A stretch of DNA of 42,412 bases from Microbacteriaceae bacterium PS02344 (GCA_029959905.1 JASCNZ010000021.1:1-42412), one strand, 5' to 3'; positions 33,974-42,412 are shown, counted from the stretch's first letter. Program-made: numbers and translations. Notes: generated from the letters alone by a model not told the origin.

Positions 33974-34789
33974 GTGACCGAGATCCCTCTCGCGTCGCCC
34001 GAGAAGCCGCCCCGCGAGCGTCGGATGACGCTGGCGGCGCATCTCGTCGAGCTGCGCAAACGCCTCATCATCGCCGTGGCCGGCCTCGCGGTCGGCATGG
34101 TGGTGGCCTTCCTCGTCACCGACCCGATCATCTGGTTCATCACCGAACCGATCCGCATCCTCGACGAGCAGCGTGCGACCGAGACCCCGTTCGCGCAGCT
34201 CGTCTTCTCGGCGGTCTCCTCCGGATTCGACTTGCGCATGCGCATCGCGCTGGCGATCGGATTCCTGCTGTCCGCGCCGATCTGGCTGTGGCAGGTGTGG
34301 GCGTTCATCATGCCGGGCCTCACCCGCAAGGAGATCCGGTACACCCTGAGTTTCGTGGGCGCGGCAATCCCGCTCTTCTTCGCGGGCTGCTACGTGGCCG
34401 TGCTCGTCGCTCCGCACGTGATCGAGATCATGTCGACGTTCGTGCCCGAAGGCGGCGTGAACTACTTCGACGCGAAGCAGTACTACGACTTCATCTTCAA
34501 GTTCGTGCTCGTCGTCGGCATCTCGTTCGTGCTGCCGGTGTTCCTCGTCGCGCTCAACGTCGCCGGGGTGATGACCGGCCGCGCCATCCTCCGGGGGTGG
34601 CGCGTCGCGATCCTCATCGCCTGCCTGTTCGCCGCGATCACCACGCCGGCCGCCGATATCTTCTCGATGCTGCTGCTCGCCGGCATCCTGGTCGTGCTGT
34701 ACTTCGCCGCCGCGGGGCTGTCGATCCTCTTCGACCGCCGCCGCCACAAGAGGGAGGCCGCCGAGGGGCTGCTTCCGGGAGCCGTATGA
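33974..34789 (+). CDS. tatC: Sec-independent translocase subunit TatC
   Basis: TatC is the multi-span receptor for twin-arginine signal peptides. The 271-residue protein has the typical N-terminal MTLAAHLVELRKRLIIAV and six membrane helices. Conserved features include PIWLWQVWAFIMPGLTRKEIRY (periplasmic loop) and FVLPVFLVALNVAGVMTGRAI. GTG start two bases after tatA. The stop overlaps the helY start (ATGA). Confidence 0.96.
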   Translation: MTEIPLASPEKPPRERRMTLAAHLVELRKRLIIAVAGLAVGMVVAFLVTDPIIWFITEPIRILDEQRATETPFAQLVFSAVSSGFDLRMRIALAIGFLLSAPIWLWQVWAFIMPGLTRKEIRYTLSFVGAAIPLFFAGCYVAVLVAPHVIEIMSTFVPEGGVNYFDAKQYYDFIFKFVLVVGISFVLPVFLVALNVAGVMTGRAILRGWRVAILIACLFAAITTPAADIFSMLLLAGILVVLYFAAAGLSILFDRRRHKREAAEGLLPGAV

Positions 34790-37260
34790 GTTCACCGTCC
34801 GAGCGCTACGCCGCCGCACGTCGCGCTTCCGAGCATCCCGAGACCGCGGCGTTCGCCGCGCGTCAGCGTTTCGACCTCGATCCTTTCCAGGTCGCCGGTT
34901 GCCATGCCCTCGAGAACGGGCACAGCGTTCTCGTGGCCGCCCCGACGGGCGCGGGAAAGACGATCGTCGGCGAGTTCGCGATCCACCTCGCGATGCAGAC
35001 GCCGCGCGACAAGGCGTTCTACACCACGCCCATGAAGGCTCTCTCGAACCAGAAGTTCCGCGAGCTGGTCGACGTGTACGGCGCCGACGATGTGGGGCTG
35101 CTCACCGGAGACACCAACATCAACGGCAACGCCCGCATCGTCGTGATGACTACCGAGGTGCTGCGCAACATGATCTACGCCGACTCGGCGGCGCTACGCG
35201 ATCTGCGCTACGTGGTCATGGACGAGGTGCACTACCTCGCCGACCGGTTCCGCGGTGCCGTCTGGGAAGAGGTCATCATCCATCTCCCGGCCCCGGTGCG
35301 GCTCGTATCGCTGAGCGCGACGGTGTCGAACGCCGAGGAGTTCGGCGACTGGCTCGACACCGTGCGCGGCGACACCGAGGTCATCGTCTCCGAGATCCGC
35401 CCGGTGCCGCTCGAGCAGCACGTGCTCGTCCGCGACGACCTCCTCCCGCTTTTCGACGACCGCGCAGGAGTTGCGACGGCTCAGGTCAACCAGGAGCTCA
35501 TGCGCATCCGATCGTTCACGGGGTCGCACTACGAGAACAACCGTCGAGCGCAGTCGTACGCGAGCAACCGGCACGCCGGGCGTCAGGCGAAGCGGCCACC
35601 GCGCGGCGGTCAGCGACCGGTGCGCCCCTCGAACACCCGTCGCATCGAGAGGATGGACCGTCCCGACGTCGTGGCTCTGCTGGAGCGTTCGAACCTGCTC
35701 CCCGCGATCTTCTTCATCTTCAGCCGCGTGGGCTGCGATGCGGCCGTGCAGCAGGTGCGACGCTCCGGCGTGCGGCTGACGACGGTCGACGAACGCAACG
35801 AGATCCGGGCGATCGTCGAGGAGCGCACCCGCACCCTCCAGGAAGAGGACCTAGGCATTCTGGGCTACTGGGAGTGGCTCGACAACCTCGAGCGCGGGGT
35901 CGCCTCGCACCACGCGGGGCTGCTTCCGGCGTTCAAAGAGGTCGTCGAGGAGCTGTTCCAGCGCAAGCTCGTTAAGGTGGTCTTCGCGACCGAGACCCTC
36001 GCGCTGGGCATCAACATGCCGGCCCGCACGGTCGTGCTCGAGAAGATGGAGAAGTTCAACGGCGAGGCCAGGGTTGCGATCACGTCGGGCGAGTACACGC
36101 AGCTCACCGGTCGTGCAGGTCGTCGGGGCATCGACGTCGAGGGACATGCGGTCGTGCAGTGGACCGAGGGCATGGACCCGCAGGCCGTGGCCGCGCTGGC
36201 TTCGCGGCGTACGTATCCGCTGAACTCCAGCTTCCGCCCCACGTACAACATGGCGGTCAACCTGATCGACCTCTTCGGCAAGGCACGAGCGCGCGAGGTG
36301 CTGGAGTCGTCCTTTGCGCAGTTCCAGGCCGACCGCGCCGTCGTCGGTCTCGCGCGCCAGGTGCGCGAGGCGGAGGCGTCTCTCGACGGCTACCGGGCGT
36401 CCATGACCTGCGAGCACGGCGACTTCGTCGAGTACTCGACGATCCGTCGGGAGTTGAGCGACCTCGAGAAGAAGAACCGCCAGGATGCCCAGGCGCCGCG
36501 CAGTGCGCGCGACAAGCGGATGAAACGCATCCAGCAGCTGCGCACGTCGATGCAGCGCCATCCCTGCCATCGCTGCCCGGATCGGGAGGCCCACGCCCGG
36601 TGGGCGGAGCGCTACTGGAAGCTCAAGCGTCAGACCGACCGCATCCGCCGTCAGATCGAGACGCGCACGGGAACCGTGGCGCGTGTCTTCGACCGCGTGG
36701 TGGAGGTGCTCGAGACGCTCGACTACCTGCGCCGCGACGACGCGGAGATGACGCTCACCGAGTCGGGTCGCACGATGCGTCGCATCTACGGCGAACGAGA
36801 TCTGCTCGTCGCCGAGTCCCTGCGGCAGGGGCTGTGGGCGGGTCTCGATGCACCGTCGCTCGCCGCGATGGCCTGCTGTCTCGTGTACGAGCCGCGTCGC
36901 GACGAAGCGAATTCGGGGGAGCGGGGCCTGCCGCGCGGCGCCTTCCGCTCCGCGTACGAGAAGACGTCGACGCTCTGGGCCGAGCTCGACGACCTCGAAC
37001 AGGACCACCATCTGCCGGGAAGCGAGCCGCTGGCTGCCGGACTCGCCGGTGCCATGTACTCGTGGGCGCGCGGCGGCATGCTCGATCGTGTTCTCGTCGA
37101 GGCCGACATGGCGGCCGGTGACTTCGTCCGTTGGGCGAAGCAGACCATCGACCTGCTCGATCAGTTGTCGATCGTCGCCGAGGACGGAGCCCTCGCTCGC
37201 ACCGCGCGTGCGGCCCTCGACGGAGTACGCCGCGGCATCGTCGCGTACTCGTCGATGTGA
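34786..37260 (+). CDS. helY: Mtr4/Ski2-type RNA helicase HelY
   Basis: HelY is an 824-residue superfamily 2 helicase of the Ski2/Mtr4 group, likely acting in RNA processing. Domain order: Q-like region FDLDPFQVAGCHALENG, Walker A VAAPTGAGKTIVGEFA near 47-62, DEVHYLADRFRG (motif II), SLSATVSN (motif III). The second RecA domain has ASHHAGLLPAFKEVVEELF and VVFATETLALGINMPAR, then QLTGRAGRRGID (motif VI). The C-terminal 350 residues carry a helical bundle with a short Cys pair (HPCHRCPDREAHARW) and a DSHCT-like end. Start overlaps tatC and stop overlaps the lnt GTG. Its place in the pafBC-tatAC-helY string is conserved. Confidence 0.94.
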   Translation: MSSPSERYAAARRASEHPETAAFAARQRFDLDPFQVAGCHALENGHSVLVAAPTGAGKTIVGEFAIHLAMQTPRDKAFYTTPMKALSNQKFRELVDVYGADDVGLLTGDTNINGNARIVVMTTEVLRNMIYADSAALRDLRYVVMDEVHYLADRFRGAVWEEVIIHLPAPVRLVSLSATVSNAEEFGDWLDTVRGDTEVIVSEIRPVPLEQHVLVRDDLLPLFDDRAGVATAQVNQELMRIRSFTGSHYENNRRAQSYASNRHAGRQAKRPPRGGQRPVRPSNTRRIERMDRPDVVALLERSNLLPAIFFIFSRVGCDAAVQQVRRSGVRLTTVDERNEIRAIVEERTRTLQEEDLGILGYWEWLDNLERGVASHHAGLLPAFKEVVEELFQRKLVKVVFATETLALGINMPARTVVLEKMEKFNGEARVAITSGEYTQLTGRAGRRGIDVEGHAVVQWTEGMDPQAVAALASRRTYPLNSSFRPTYNMAVNLIDLFGKARAREVLESSFAQFQADRAVVGLARQVREAEASLDGYRASMTCEHGDFVEYSTIRRELSDLEKKNRQDAQAPRSARDKRMKRIQQLRTSMQRHPCHRCPDREAHARWAERYWKLKRQTDRIRRQIETRTGTVARVFDRVVEVLETLDYLRRDDAEMTLTESGRTMRRIYGERDLLVAESLRQGLWAGLDAPSLAAMACCLVYEPRRDEANSGERGLPRGAFRSAYEKTSTLWAELDDLEQDHHLPGSEPLAAGLAGAMYSWARGGMLDRVLVEADMAAGDFVRWAKQTIDLLDQLSIVAEDGALARTARAALDGVRRGIVAYSSM

Positions 37261-38792
37261 CGATGACGACGAAGGAAGCCGGCGTCCGTCGCCGTGCGCT
37301 GCTCCCTCTCTCGCTGGCCCTCCCCGCGGCGGCGGCGGCGGCGCTGCTCATGGACCTCTCGTACCCGGAGGCGGGCGTCTGGATCCTCGCGTTCCCGGCC
37401 GTCGCCCTGCTCCTGCTGTCGCTCATCGGGCGACGGGCGGGCGGAGCGCTCCTCGTCGGGCTCGTGTACGGCCTCGTGTTCTACGCCCTTCTGGTGTCGT
37501 GGACGTCGCGCTACCTCGGGCCCGTGCCCTGGGCCGCTCTCAGCGTCGTCGAGGGCGGACTGACGGCGCTCGGCCTCGTTCCGTTGACCCTGGCGTACCG
37601 ATGGATCCCGCGTGCATGGTCCGGAGTCTGGGGGCGGATGCTCCTGCTCCCGGCCGTGGTCTCGGCGCTCTGGATCGGGCGCGAGATGTTCGTCGGGTCC
37701 TGGCCGTACGGCGGGTTCCCGTGGGCTCGCATCGGCATGACGCAGGCGATGAGTCCGCTCGCCCCGGTGACGTCCTGGGTGGGCGTCGGCGGTCTCGGGT
37801 TCCTGATGGTGCTGGTGGTCGCCATGCTGGTCGAAGCGGCGCGGTCAGGTCTGTGGCGTCGTCCTGCTCCACTTCTCGTCCCCGCGGCGATCACCGTGCT
37901 GCTGGTCGCGACGCCGATCTTCCCGACCGCAGCAGCCGGATCGATGCGGATCGCGGCCGTGCAGGGCAACGGGCCGACCGGTTACTTCGACGAGCGGTCC
38001 CCGTTCGCGGTGGTACGCGCGCAGACCGAGGCCACGCAGCCGCTCTATGGGGAGGACGTCGATCTGCTCGTCTGGCCGGAGGGCGGACTCGACACCGACC
38101 CGTTCCAGAACGAGACGCTCGCGCGGCAGATGACGCTGGTCACGACGCGGATCGGCGCGCCACTGCTGGCGAATGCGGCGACGGCGCGCGATGAGCGGTA
38201 CTGGAACACGTCGATGCTGTGGACGCAGGACGGGGGAGCGGAGCAGACCCACGACAAGCGACACCCCGTGCCGTTCGGCGAGTACGTACCCGATCGCGAC
38301 TTCTTCTACGCACTGGCCCCCGATCTGATCGGCTTGATCGGCCGAGAGTACACCCCCGGGACGAACCCGCCGGTGGTGAACGTCGACGGGGTTCCGATCG
38401 GGCTCGCCATCTGCTTCGACGTCATCTACGACGACGTCGTTCATGAGGGCATCGGTGATGGTGCGCAGGTGCTCGTGTTCCAAACGAACAACGCCGACTT
38501 CCGTGGCACCGACGAGAACCTCCAGCAGCTGGCCTTCGCCCGCATGCGCGCCATCGAGACGGGCCGCAGCGTCGTGAACGTGTCGACGGTGGGCACGAGT
38601 CAGATCATCCGCCCGGACGGCACGACCGTGACGAGCCTGGACGCAGATGAGGCCGGGGCGATGCTCGAGGATGTCGAACTCCGCTCCGGCCTCACGGCGG
38701 GTGTGCTGCTGGGCCCCTGGGTGCAGCAGGTACTGCTCTGGGGCGGTCTGGGCGCGCTGGTCATCGGGTGGTGGCGCGCCCGGCGCCGCTAG
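37257..38792 (+). CDS. lnt: apolipoprotein N-acyltransferase
   Basis: Lnt adds the third acyl chain to the N-terminal Cys of lipoproteins at the outer face of the membrane. The 511-residue protein has about seven membrane helices before residue 230 and an extracellular nitrilase domain (about 236-480). The catalytic triad is present: Glu275 in LVWPEGG, Lys334 in DKRHPVPFGEY and Cys386 in GLAICFDVIYDD. One C-terminal helix follows. The GTG start overlaps the helY stop (GTGA); an ATG six bases later is an alternative. The end overlaps the convergent rbpA gene by four bases (CTAG). The FKBP-like lipoprotein upstream is a possible substrate. Confidence 0.94.
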   Translation: MTMTTKEAGVRRRALLPLSLALPAAAAAALLMDLSYPEAGVWILAFPAVALLLLSLIGRRAGGALLVGLVYGLVFYALLVSWTSRYLGPVPWAALSVVEGGLTALGLVPLTLAYRWIPRAWSGVWGRMLLLPAVVSALWIGREMFVGSWPYGGFPWARIGMTQAMSPLAPVTSWVGVGGLGFLMVLVVAMLVEAARSGLWRRPAPLLVPAAITVLLVATPIFPTAAAGSMRIAAVQGNGPTGYFDERSPFAVVRAQTEATQPLYGEDVDLLVWPEGGLDTDPFQNETLARQMTLVTTRIGAPLLANAATARDERYWNTSMLWTQDGGAEQTHDKRHPVPFGEYVPDRDFFYALAPDLIGLIGREYTPGTNPPVVNVDGVPIGLAICFDVIYDDVVHEGIGDGAQVLVFQTNNADFRGTDENLQQLAFARMRAIETGRSVVNVSTVGTSQIIRPDGTTVTSLDADEAGAMLEDVELRSGLTAGVLLGPWVQQVLLWGGLGALVIGWWRARRR

Positions 38793-39172
38793 GCGCCGAT
38801 CTTCTCCCGCGTCGGGTCTTCGCCCGCGCCGCGGCGGGCGCGGATGAAGGCGAGTCGCTCTTCGAGCAGCTCCTCGAGCTCGGCGCGCGTGCGGCGCTCC
38901 ATCAGCATGTCCCAGTGCGTGCGGGCGGCCTTCTCGTCGGTCGCCTCGAGCGTGACGGCCTGGCCGTCGACGTTGAGTCGGGCCTCGGCGCCGCACGAGC
39001 GGCACTCCCAGGTCTGCGGCGGCTCGGCGTCTGCCGCGAACATCAGGTTCGTGACGTGGCCGCAGGTGTCACAGGTGTAGGTGGTTTCACGGCGCTCCAT
39101 GAAAACGACGCCCTCTTCGCTCTGTAGGCTCTGGGCGCCGAGTCGGATGCCGCGCAGGCTGCGATCTGCCAT
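38789..39172 (-). CDS. rbpA: RNA polymerase-binding protein RbpA
   Basis: RbpA binds the principal sigma factor and RNA polymerase of actinobacteria and stabilises open promoter complexes. The 127-residue protein has the N-terminal tail MADRSLRGIRLG and the core (about 26-75) with Zn-binding cysteines C34DTC37 and C57RSC60. The basic linker and sigma-interaction helix follow (THWDMLMERRTRAELEELLEERL). Length and all blocks match the family. The last four bases overlap the lnt stop. Its presence confirms actinobacterial origin. Confidence 0.97.
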   Translation of the reverse strand: MADRSLRGIRLGAQSLQSEEGVVFMERRETTYTCDTCGHVTNLMFAADAEPPQTWECRSCGAEARLNVDGQAVTLEATDEKAARTHWDMLMERRTRAELEELLEERLAFIRARRGAGEDPTREKIGA

Positions 39173-39277
39173 TGTGTGGTCCTCTCGTCGCTGTCAGGTA
39201 TAACGCTCCAGCCTGTGCGCTTCATCCACGCAACCGGTGTCCTGGCGCGATTCACAGCGGAATCCCAGCGCCCGCGA

Positions 39278-40054
39278 CTATTCGCGCGCGAGAACCGCGA
39301 GAGCCTCGTCCGCGCGGTCGGTCACGATGCCGTCCACTCCGCCGGCGACGAGGCGCCGCATCTCCGACGGACCGTTCACGGTCCAGACGTGCACCTCGAC
39401 GCCGTGGGACCGGGCGGTGCGCAGCAGTGCGGGGGTGAGGACGGTGAGGGCACCTCGTCGCTCGGGGATCTGCAGGGCGTCGATGCCGCGGAGAATGCGC
39501 GTGGCGGAGAGGTGCATCGAACTCGCCGCCCGCACCGCGGCGATGGTGCGGAGTCCCGCGGAGGTGGCCGGCCGCATCCCGGCACCGGCTCGCAGCACGG
39601 CCTCGATGGTCGCGCGCCGGTTGCGATCCGCGAAGCTCGTCACGAGCGTGCGGTGCGTATGCTCGGCCAGCACGGGCCCCAGGGGAGCGGCTGCGGCCAG
39701 CGTCTTGACGTCGATGTTGAACCGCGTCGATGGGAACAGGTCGAGGGCCTCGGCGACGGTGAGGATGCCGCCGTGCGCCTCGAAGATACGGCTCAGCTCT
39801 CGGGTGCGGATGGAATGGACCGGACGTGCCTCGCCGGTCAGACGCTGCAGAGTCTCGTCGTGGAACAGGACGACGTCGCCGTCGGCGGTGACGCGGCAGT
39901 CGGTCTCGATGTACTCGACACCCGCCGCCTGCGCCGCCGCGAACGCCGCCGCGGTGTTCTCCCAGACGCCGGAGTCCCCGCCCGCCGCCGTGACGAGACC
40001 GCGGTGGGCGAGGACTCGGGGATGCCGCGTCTTCTCGAGGTACGGGTGGGTCAC
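39278..40054 (-). CDS. glycerophosphodiester phosphodiesterase
   Basis: GDPD releases glycerol-3-phosphate from glycerophosphodiesters, recycling phospholipid head groups or wall teichoic acid. The 258-residue protein has the full motif set: LAHRGLVTAAGG with catalytic His, ENTAAAFAAAQAAGVEYIETDCRVTADGDVVLFHDETL (Glu/Asp metal ligands and catalytic His, within 35-75). The TIM-barrel tail has VNGPSEMRRLVAGGVDGIVTDR. There is no signal peptide, so it is cytoplasmic. GTG start overlaps the upstream Band-7 stop (GTGA); it is the last gene of the NfeD-Band7-GDPD operon. Confidence 0.92.
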   Translation of the reverse strand: MTHPYLEKTRHPRVLAHRGLVTAAGGDSGVWENTAAAFAAAQAAGVEYIETDCRVTADGDVVLFHDETLQRLTGEARPVHSIRTRELSRIFEAHGGILTVAEALDLFPSTRFNIDVKTLAAAAPLGPVLAEHTHRTLVTSFADRNRRATIEAVLRAGAGMRPATSAGLRTIAAVRAASSMHLSATRILRGIDALQIPERRGALTVLTPALLRTARSHGVEVHVWTVNGPSEMRRLVAGGVDGIVTDRADEALAVLARE

Positions 40055-40980
40055 ACGCCGGGGGGAGGAGTCGACCCGGGCTGACCGGGCTTCGGCGTGA
40101 ACGCGCTGCCGATGCCCTTGAGCGCCTCGGTGAGCTCGCTCGGGATGATCCACAGCTTGTTCGACTGCCCCTCGCTGATCTTGGGCAGCATCTGCAGGTA
40201 CTGGTAGGCGAGCAGCTTCTCGTCCGGCGCGCCCTGGTGGATGGCGCTGAAGACGTTCTGGATGGCCTCGGCCTCACCCTGAGCGCGGAGCACGGCGGCC
40301 TGCTTGTCGCCCTCGGCGCGGAGGATCTCCGCCTGCCGCAGACCCTCGGCCTCGAGGATGGCGGACTGCTTGGTTCCCTCGGCGGTGAGGATGGCGGCGC
40401 GGCGATCACGCTCGGCGCGCATCTGCTTCTCCATCGAGTCCTGGATCGAGACGGGCGGGTCGATCGCCTTGAGCTCGACGCGGCCCACGCGGATGCCCCA
40501 CTTGCCGGTCGCCTCGTCGAGGACGACGCGCAGCTGGCCGTTGATGTTGTCGCGGCTCGTGAGCGCCTCTTCGAGGTTGAGCCCACCCACGACATTGCGA
40601 AGCGTCGTGGTCGTGAGCTGCTCGACGGCACCCAGATAGTTGGCGATCTCGTAGGTGGCCGCGCGCGCATCGGTCACCTGGAAGTAGACCACCGTGTCGA
40701 TGGACACGACGAGGTTGTCCTCCGTGATGACCGGCTGCGGCGGGAAGGAGACGACCTGCTCGCGCATGTCGATCAGCGGCCGCAGTCGGTCGATGAACGG
40801 TACGAGGATGTTCAGACCCGGCGTGAGGGTCTTGTGATAGCGCCCGAGGCGCTCTACGACCCCGGCCGTGGCCTGGGGGATGATCCGGATCGAGCGTGCG
40901 ACGGTCACCACCACGAAGATGATGACGGCGATCGCGAGGATCCAGAGGATCGCGGTCGGGATGAACGAGGAGTCGTTCAC
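40051..40980 (-). CDS. SPFH/Band 7 family membrane protein (stomatin-like)
   Basis: A 309-residue stomatin-like protein. One N-terminal membrane helix (about 10-30; AILWILAIAVIIFVVVTVA) leads into a SPFH domain (about 33-190) with RLGRYHKTLTPGLNILVPFIDRL, SFPPQPVITEDNLVVSIDTVVYFQV and the family's WGIRVGRVELKAIDPP. A Glu/Ala-rich coiled coil (about 195-255) and a short C-terminus ending in GQPGSTPPPGV follow. Such proteins form membrane-bound rings or microdomains with NfeD partners. The NfeD gene lies ten bases upstream, which supports this pairing. Confidence 0.94.
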   Translation of the reverse strand: MNDSSFIPTAILWILAIAVIIFVVVTVARSIRIIPQATAGVVERLGRYHKTLTPGLNILVPFIDRLRPLIDMREQVVSFPPQPVITEDNLVVSIDTVVYFQVTDARAATYEIANYLGAVEQLTTTTLRNVVGGLNLEEALTSRDNINGQLRVVLDEATGKWGIRVGRVELKAIDPPVSIQDSMEKQMRAERDRRAAILTAEGTKQSAILEAEGLRQAEILRAEGDKQAAVLRAQGEAEAIQNVFSAIHQGAPDEKLLAYQYLQMLPKISEGQSNKLWIIPSELTEALKGIGSAFTPKPGQPGSTPPPGV

Positions 40981-40989
40981 AGATGTCTC

Positions 40990-41463
40990 CTAGTCGTTGA
41001 CGGGACGGACGATGGCGGTGGCTCCGTTGATCGCGCTGACGGCGACGGGCGCCCCCTGCGGGATGGCGACCGGCGTGGAGGTGCGCGCGGTCCAGGTGTC
41101 GCCGTTGCTCAGCTTGACCTGCCCGGAGATCTGGGTGATGTCGTGCAGGGCGATGCCGCGCAGATCGAGGAGCGCGTCGACGTTCGATTTCGTCGGGTCC
41201 TCCCCACGGCGCAGACGCCGGAGGAGCGGCGGACGGAGGAAGAGGATGAAGAGGGCCGCTGCGGCCGCGGCGACGATCACCTGCGCCCAGAAGGGGATTC
41301 CAACGAGGTCGGTGAGGAGTCCGACCGCGCTGCCGAAGCTGAGCATCAGGAAGGTGAAGTCGAGAGTGAGCATCTCGATCACCAGGAAGAGGGCGATCAG
41401 GACCAGCCATCCGATCCAGGCCCACTGGTCGATGAACTGTACGAATGTCGACATGGTGTCCAT
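40990..41463 (-). CDS. NfeD family membrane protein
   Basis: A 157-residue short NfeD protein. Two or three membrane helices (about 14-35, 35-58 and 58-80) precede a cytoplasmic OB-fold domain (about 98-150) with LLDLRGIALHDITQISGQVKL and TWTARTSTPVAIPQGA. Short NfeD proteins pair with a Band 7 partner, and this one is directly upstream of it. The preferred ATG at 41463 has AAAGGAGG four bases upstream. Lack of the ClpP-like protease domain marks it as the short type. Confidence 0.92.
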   Translation of the reverse strand: MDTMSTFVQFIDQWAWIGWLVLIALFLVIEMLTLDFTFLMLSFGSAVGLLTDLVGIPFWAQVIVAAAAAALFILFLRPPLLRRLRRGEDPTKSNVDALLDLRGIALHDITQISGQVKLSNGDTWTARTSTPVAIPQGAPVAVSAINGATAIVRPVND

Positions 41464-41480
41464 GCGGCCTCCTTTCGGTC

Positions 41481-41486
41481 AACCTA
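41481..41486 (-). promoter_or_regulatory. -10 hexamer of the nfeD-band7-GDPD operon
   Basis: TAGGTT on the minus strand, with AAAGGAGG about six bases beyond. The transcript start would fall very close to the ribosome site, so the exact start is uncertain. Confidence 0.35.
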
Positions 41487-41529
41487 CCACGCGGGTGCTG
41501 CGGCCCGAGGGCCGCCGCGGCGCCCTTGC

Positions 41530-41535
41530 TAGGCT
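41530..41535 (+). promoter_or_regulatory. -10 hexamer of SDR gene
   Basis: TAGGCT gives a predicted start near 41542. A 6-bp hairpin (CGCGCC, five-base loop, GGCGCG) follows at 41543-41559, and the ribosome site GAGGAG at 41571-41576 serves the GTG at 41582. Confidence 0.45.
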
Positions 41536-41581
41536 GGAACACCGCGCCATCGCGGCGCGCCACGCATCTTGAGGAGTCACC

Positions 41582-42346
41582 GTGTCCGACGTTCTTCCCG
41601 CAGGTTCCCTCGACGGCAAGGTCGCCCTTGTCACCGGTTCGTCGCGGGGGATCGGAGCCGACACCGTCCGCTATCTGGCGCAGGCCGGTGCCGACGTCGT
41701 CATCAACTTCCGCAACAAGGCACCGCGCGCGGAGAAGCTCGCGACCGAGCTGCGCGAACTCGGTCGCCGTGCGCTCGTCGTGGGTGCGGACCTCACCGAC
41801 CCGGCGTCCGTGGCGGAGATGTTCGAGGCCGTCCGGGCCGAGTACGGCCGGCTCGACGTGCTCGTGCTGAATGCGTCCGGCGGCATGGAGTCGGGGATGG
41901 CCGAGGACTACGCCCTCACGCTCAACCGAGATGCGCAGTTGTCGGTGCTCGAGGCCGCGCGTCCGCTGCTCTCCGACGGCGCTCGCGTGGTCTTCGTCAC
42001 GAGCCACCAGGCACACTTCATCCGTACGACTCCGACGATGCCCGAGTACGAGCCCGTCGCCCTCTCGAAGCGTGCGGGCGAGGACGCCCTGCGTGAGCTG
42101 ATCCCCGGTCTCGCCGAGCAGGGGGTGGGCTTCACGGTGGTCTCGGGCGACATGATCGAGGGCACCATCACCGCCACGCTGCTCGAGCGCGCCAATCCCG
42201 GCGCGATCGCGGAGCGACGCGAGTCCGCGGGCAAGCTCTACAACGTGTCGGAGTTCGCGGCCGAGGTCGCCCGCGCCGCGGTCGACCCGGTGCCGGCCGA
42301 CAACACGCGCCTGGTGGGCGACGTCAGCGCTTTCGCCGCCGAGTGA
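41582..42346 (+). CDS. short-chain dehydrogenase/reductase with altered active-site motif
   Basis: A 254-residue Rossmann-fold SDR. The coenzyme loop TGSSRGIG (18-25), the LNASGG motif near 96-101 and the catalytic-strand Ser141 (VFVTSHQ) are present. The catalytic Tyr-X3-Lys motif is not: Lys163 is preceded four residues earlier by Val159, and the nearest Tyr is Tyr156, seven before Lys. Several putative SDRs in related bacteria may share this, so it may be a variant subfamily. The GTG start has GAGGAG at a good distance. Substrate unknown. A strong hairpin follows the stop. Confidence 0.85.
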   Translation: MSDVLPAGSLDGKVALVTGSSRGIGADTVRYLAQAGADVVINFRNKAPRAEKLATELRELGRRALVVGADLTDPASVAEMFEAVRAEYGRLDVLVLNASGGMESGMAEDYALTLNRDAQLSVLEAARPLLSDGARVVFVTSHQAHFIRTTPTMPEYEPVALSKRAGEDALRELIPGLAEQGVGFTVVSGDMIEGTITATLLERANPGAIAERRESAGKLYNVSEFAAEVARAAVDPVPADNTRLVGDVSAFAAE

Positions 42347-42353
42347 CCTCGAG

Positions 42354-42392
42354 ACGACGGCCCCGCCTCCTCCGGGAGAGCGGGGCCGTCGT
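42354..42392 (+). terminator. hairpin terminator of the SDR gene
   Basis: ACGACGGCCCCGC and GCGGGGCCGTCGT form a perfect 13-bp stem around a 13-base loop, eight bases after the stop codon. No T tract. Confidence 0.7.
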
Positions 42393-42412
42393 GCGTCTCG
42401 GGGGTGTCAGCG

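Overview
The window is about 42 kb of ordinary, densely coding, very GC-rich chromosome from an actinobacterium. RbpA, PafB/PafC, HelY, a TatA/TatC pair, the Mycobacterium-like branched-chain keto-acid operons and many leaderless promoters of the form TANNNT point to Actinomycetota. Gene content and protein style suggest Microbacteriaceae, most likely Microbacterium or a close relative; that placement is my inference, not a computed result. I support 45 protein genes and two tRNAs. No intergenic gap exceeds 300 bp, and I see no insertion sequence, prophage, CRISPR array or rRNA.

Layout. 1-9,080: housekeeping and stress genes (Dps, gamma-carbonic-anhydrase-like protein, tRNA with CAT anticodon, coiled-coil protein, a secreted protein with an L,D-transpeptidase, a small leaderless hypothetical, AraC regulator, YihY/BrkB membrane protein, DEDDh exonuclease, alpha/beta hydrolase). 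8,594-19,359: a branched-chain amino acid catabolism island. An Lrp-type regulator is divergent from E1alpha-E1beta-E2 of a branched-chain 2-oxoacid dehydrogenase. A TetR regulator is divergent from methylcrotonyl-CoA-type carboxylase beta and alpha, acyl-CoA dehydrogenase, MaoC hydratase and a CitE-like lyase. Order and content match the bkd-accD1-accA1-fadE19-citE region of Mycobacterium tuberculosis with its TetR repressor. 19,369-25,823: phosphatase plus sirtuin, SpoU methyltransferase, SGNH hydrolase, SF2 helicase, ferritin-like/VIT1 iron or manganese exporter, tRNA-Leu(GAG). 25,936-28,097: M20 peptidase and UppP. 28,112-38,792: the actinobacterial proteasome-neighbourhood gene string (PAC2, HAD, TrmI, FKBP-like lipoprotein, PafB, PafC, TatA, TatC, HelY, Lnt), but without any Pup-proteasome gene. 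38,789-42,412: RbpA, a NfeD-Band7-glycerophosphodiesterase operon and a short-chain dehydrogenase with an altered active-site motif.

How genes work together. Leucine, valine and isoleucine keto acids would be decarboxylated by the E1/E2 complex (its E3 must come from elsewhere). The acyl-CoA products would then pass through the dehydrogenase, the biotin carboxylase pair, the MaoC hydratase and the CitE-like lyase. Each half has its own divergent regulator, and I see matching palindromes in both control regions. The most interesting signals are regulatory and comparative: a tight set of leaderless promoters with exactly 6 nt between the -10 hexamer and the start codon; TAG stop codons that double as the start of the next gene's -10; two same-spaced TetR operators; an Lrp-like palindrome at an activator position; and the absence of the Pup-proteasome cassette from its usual slot.
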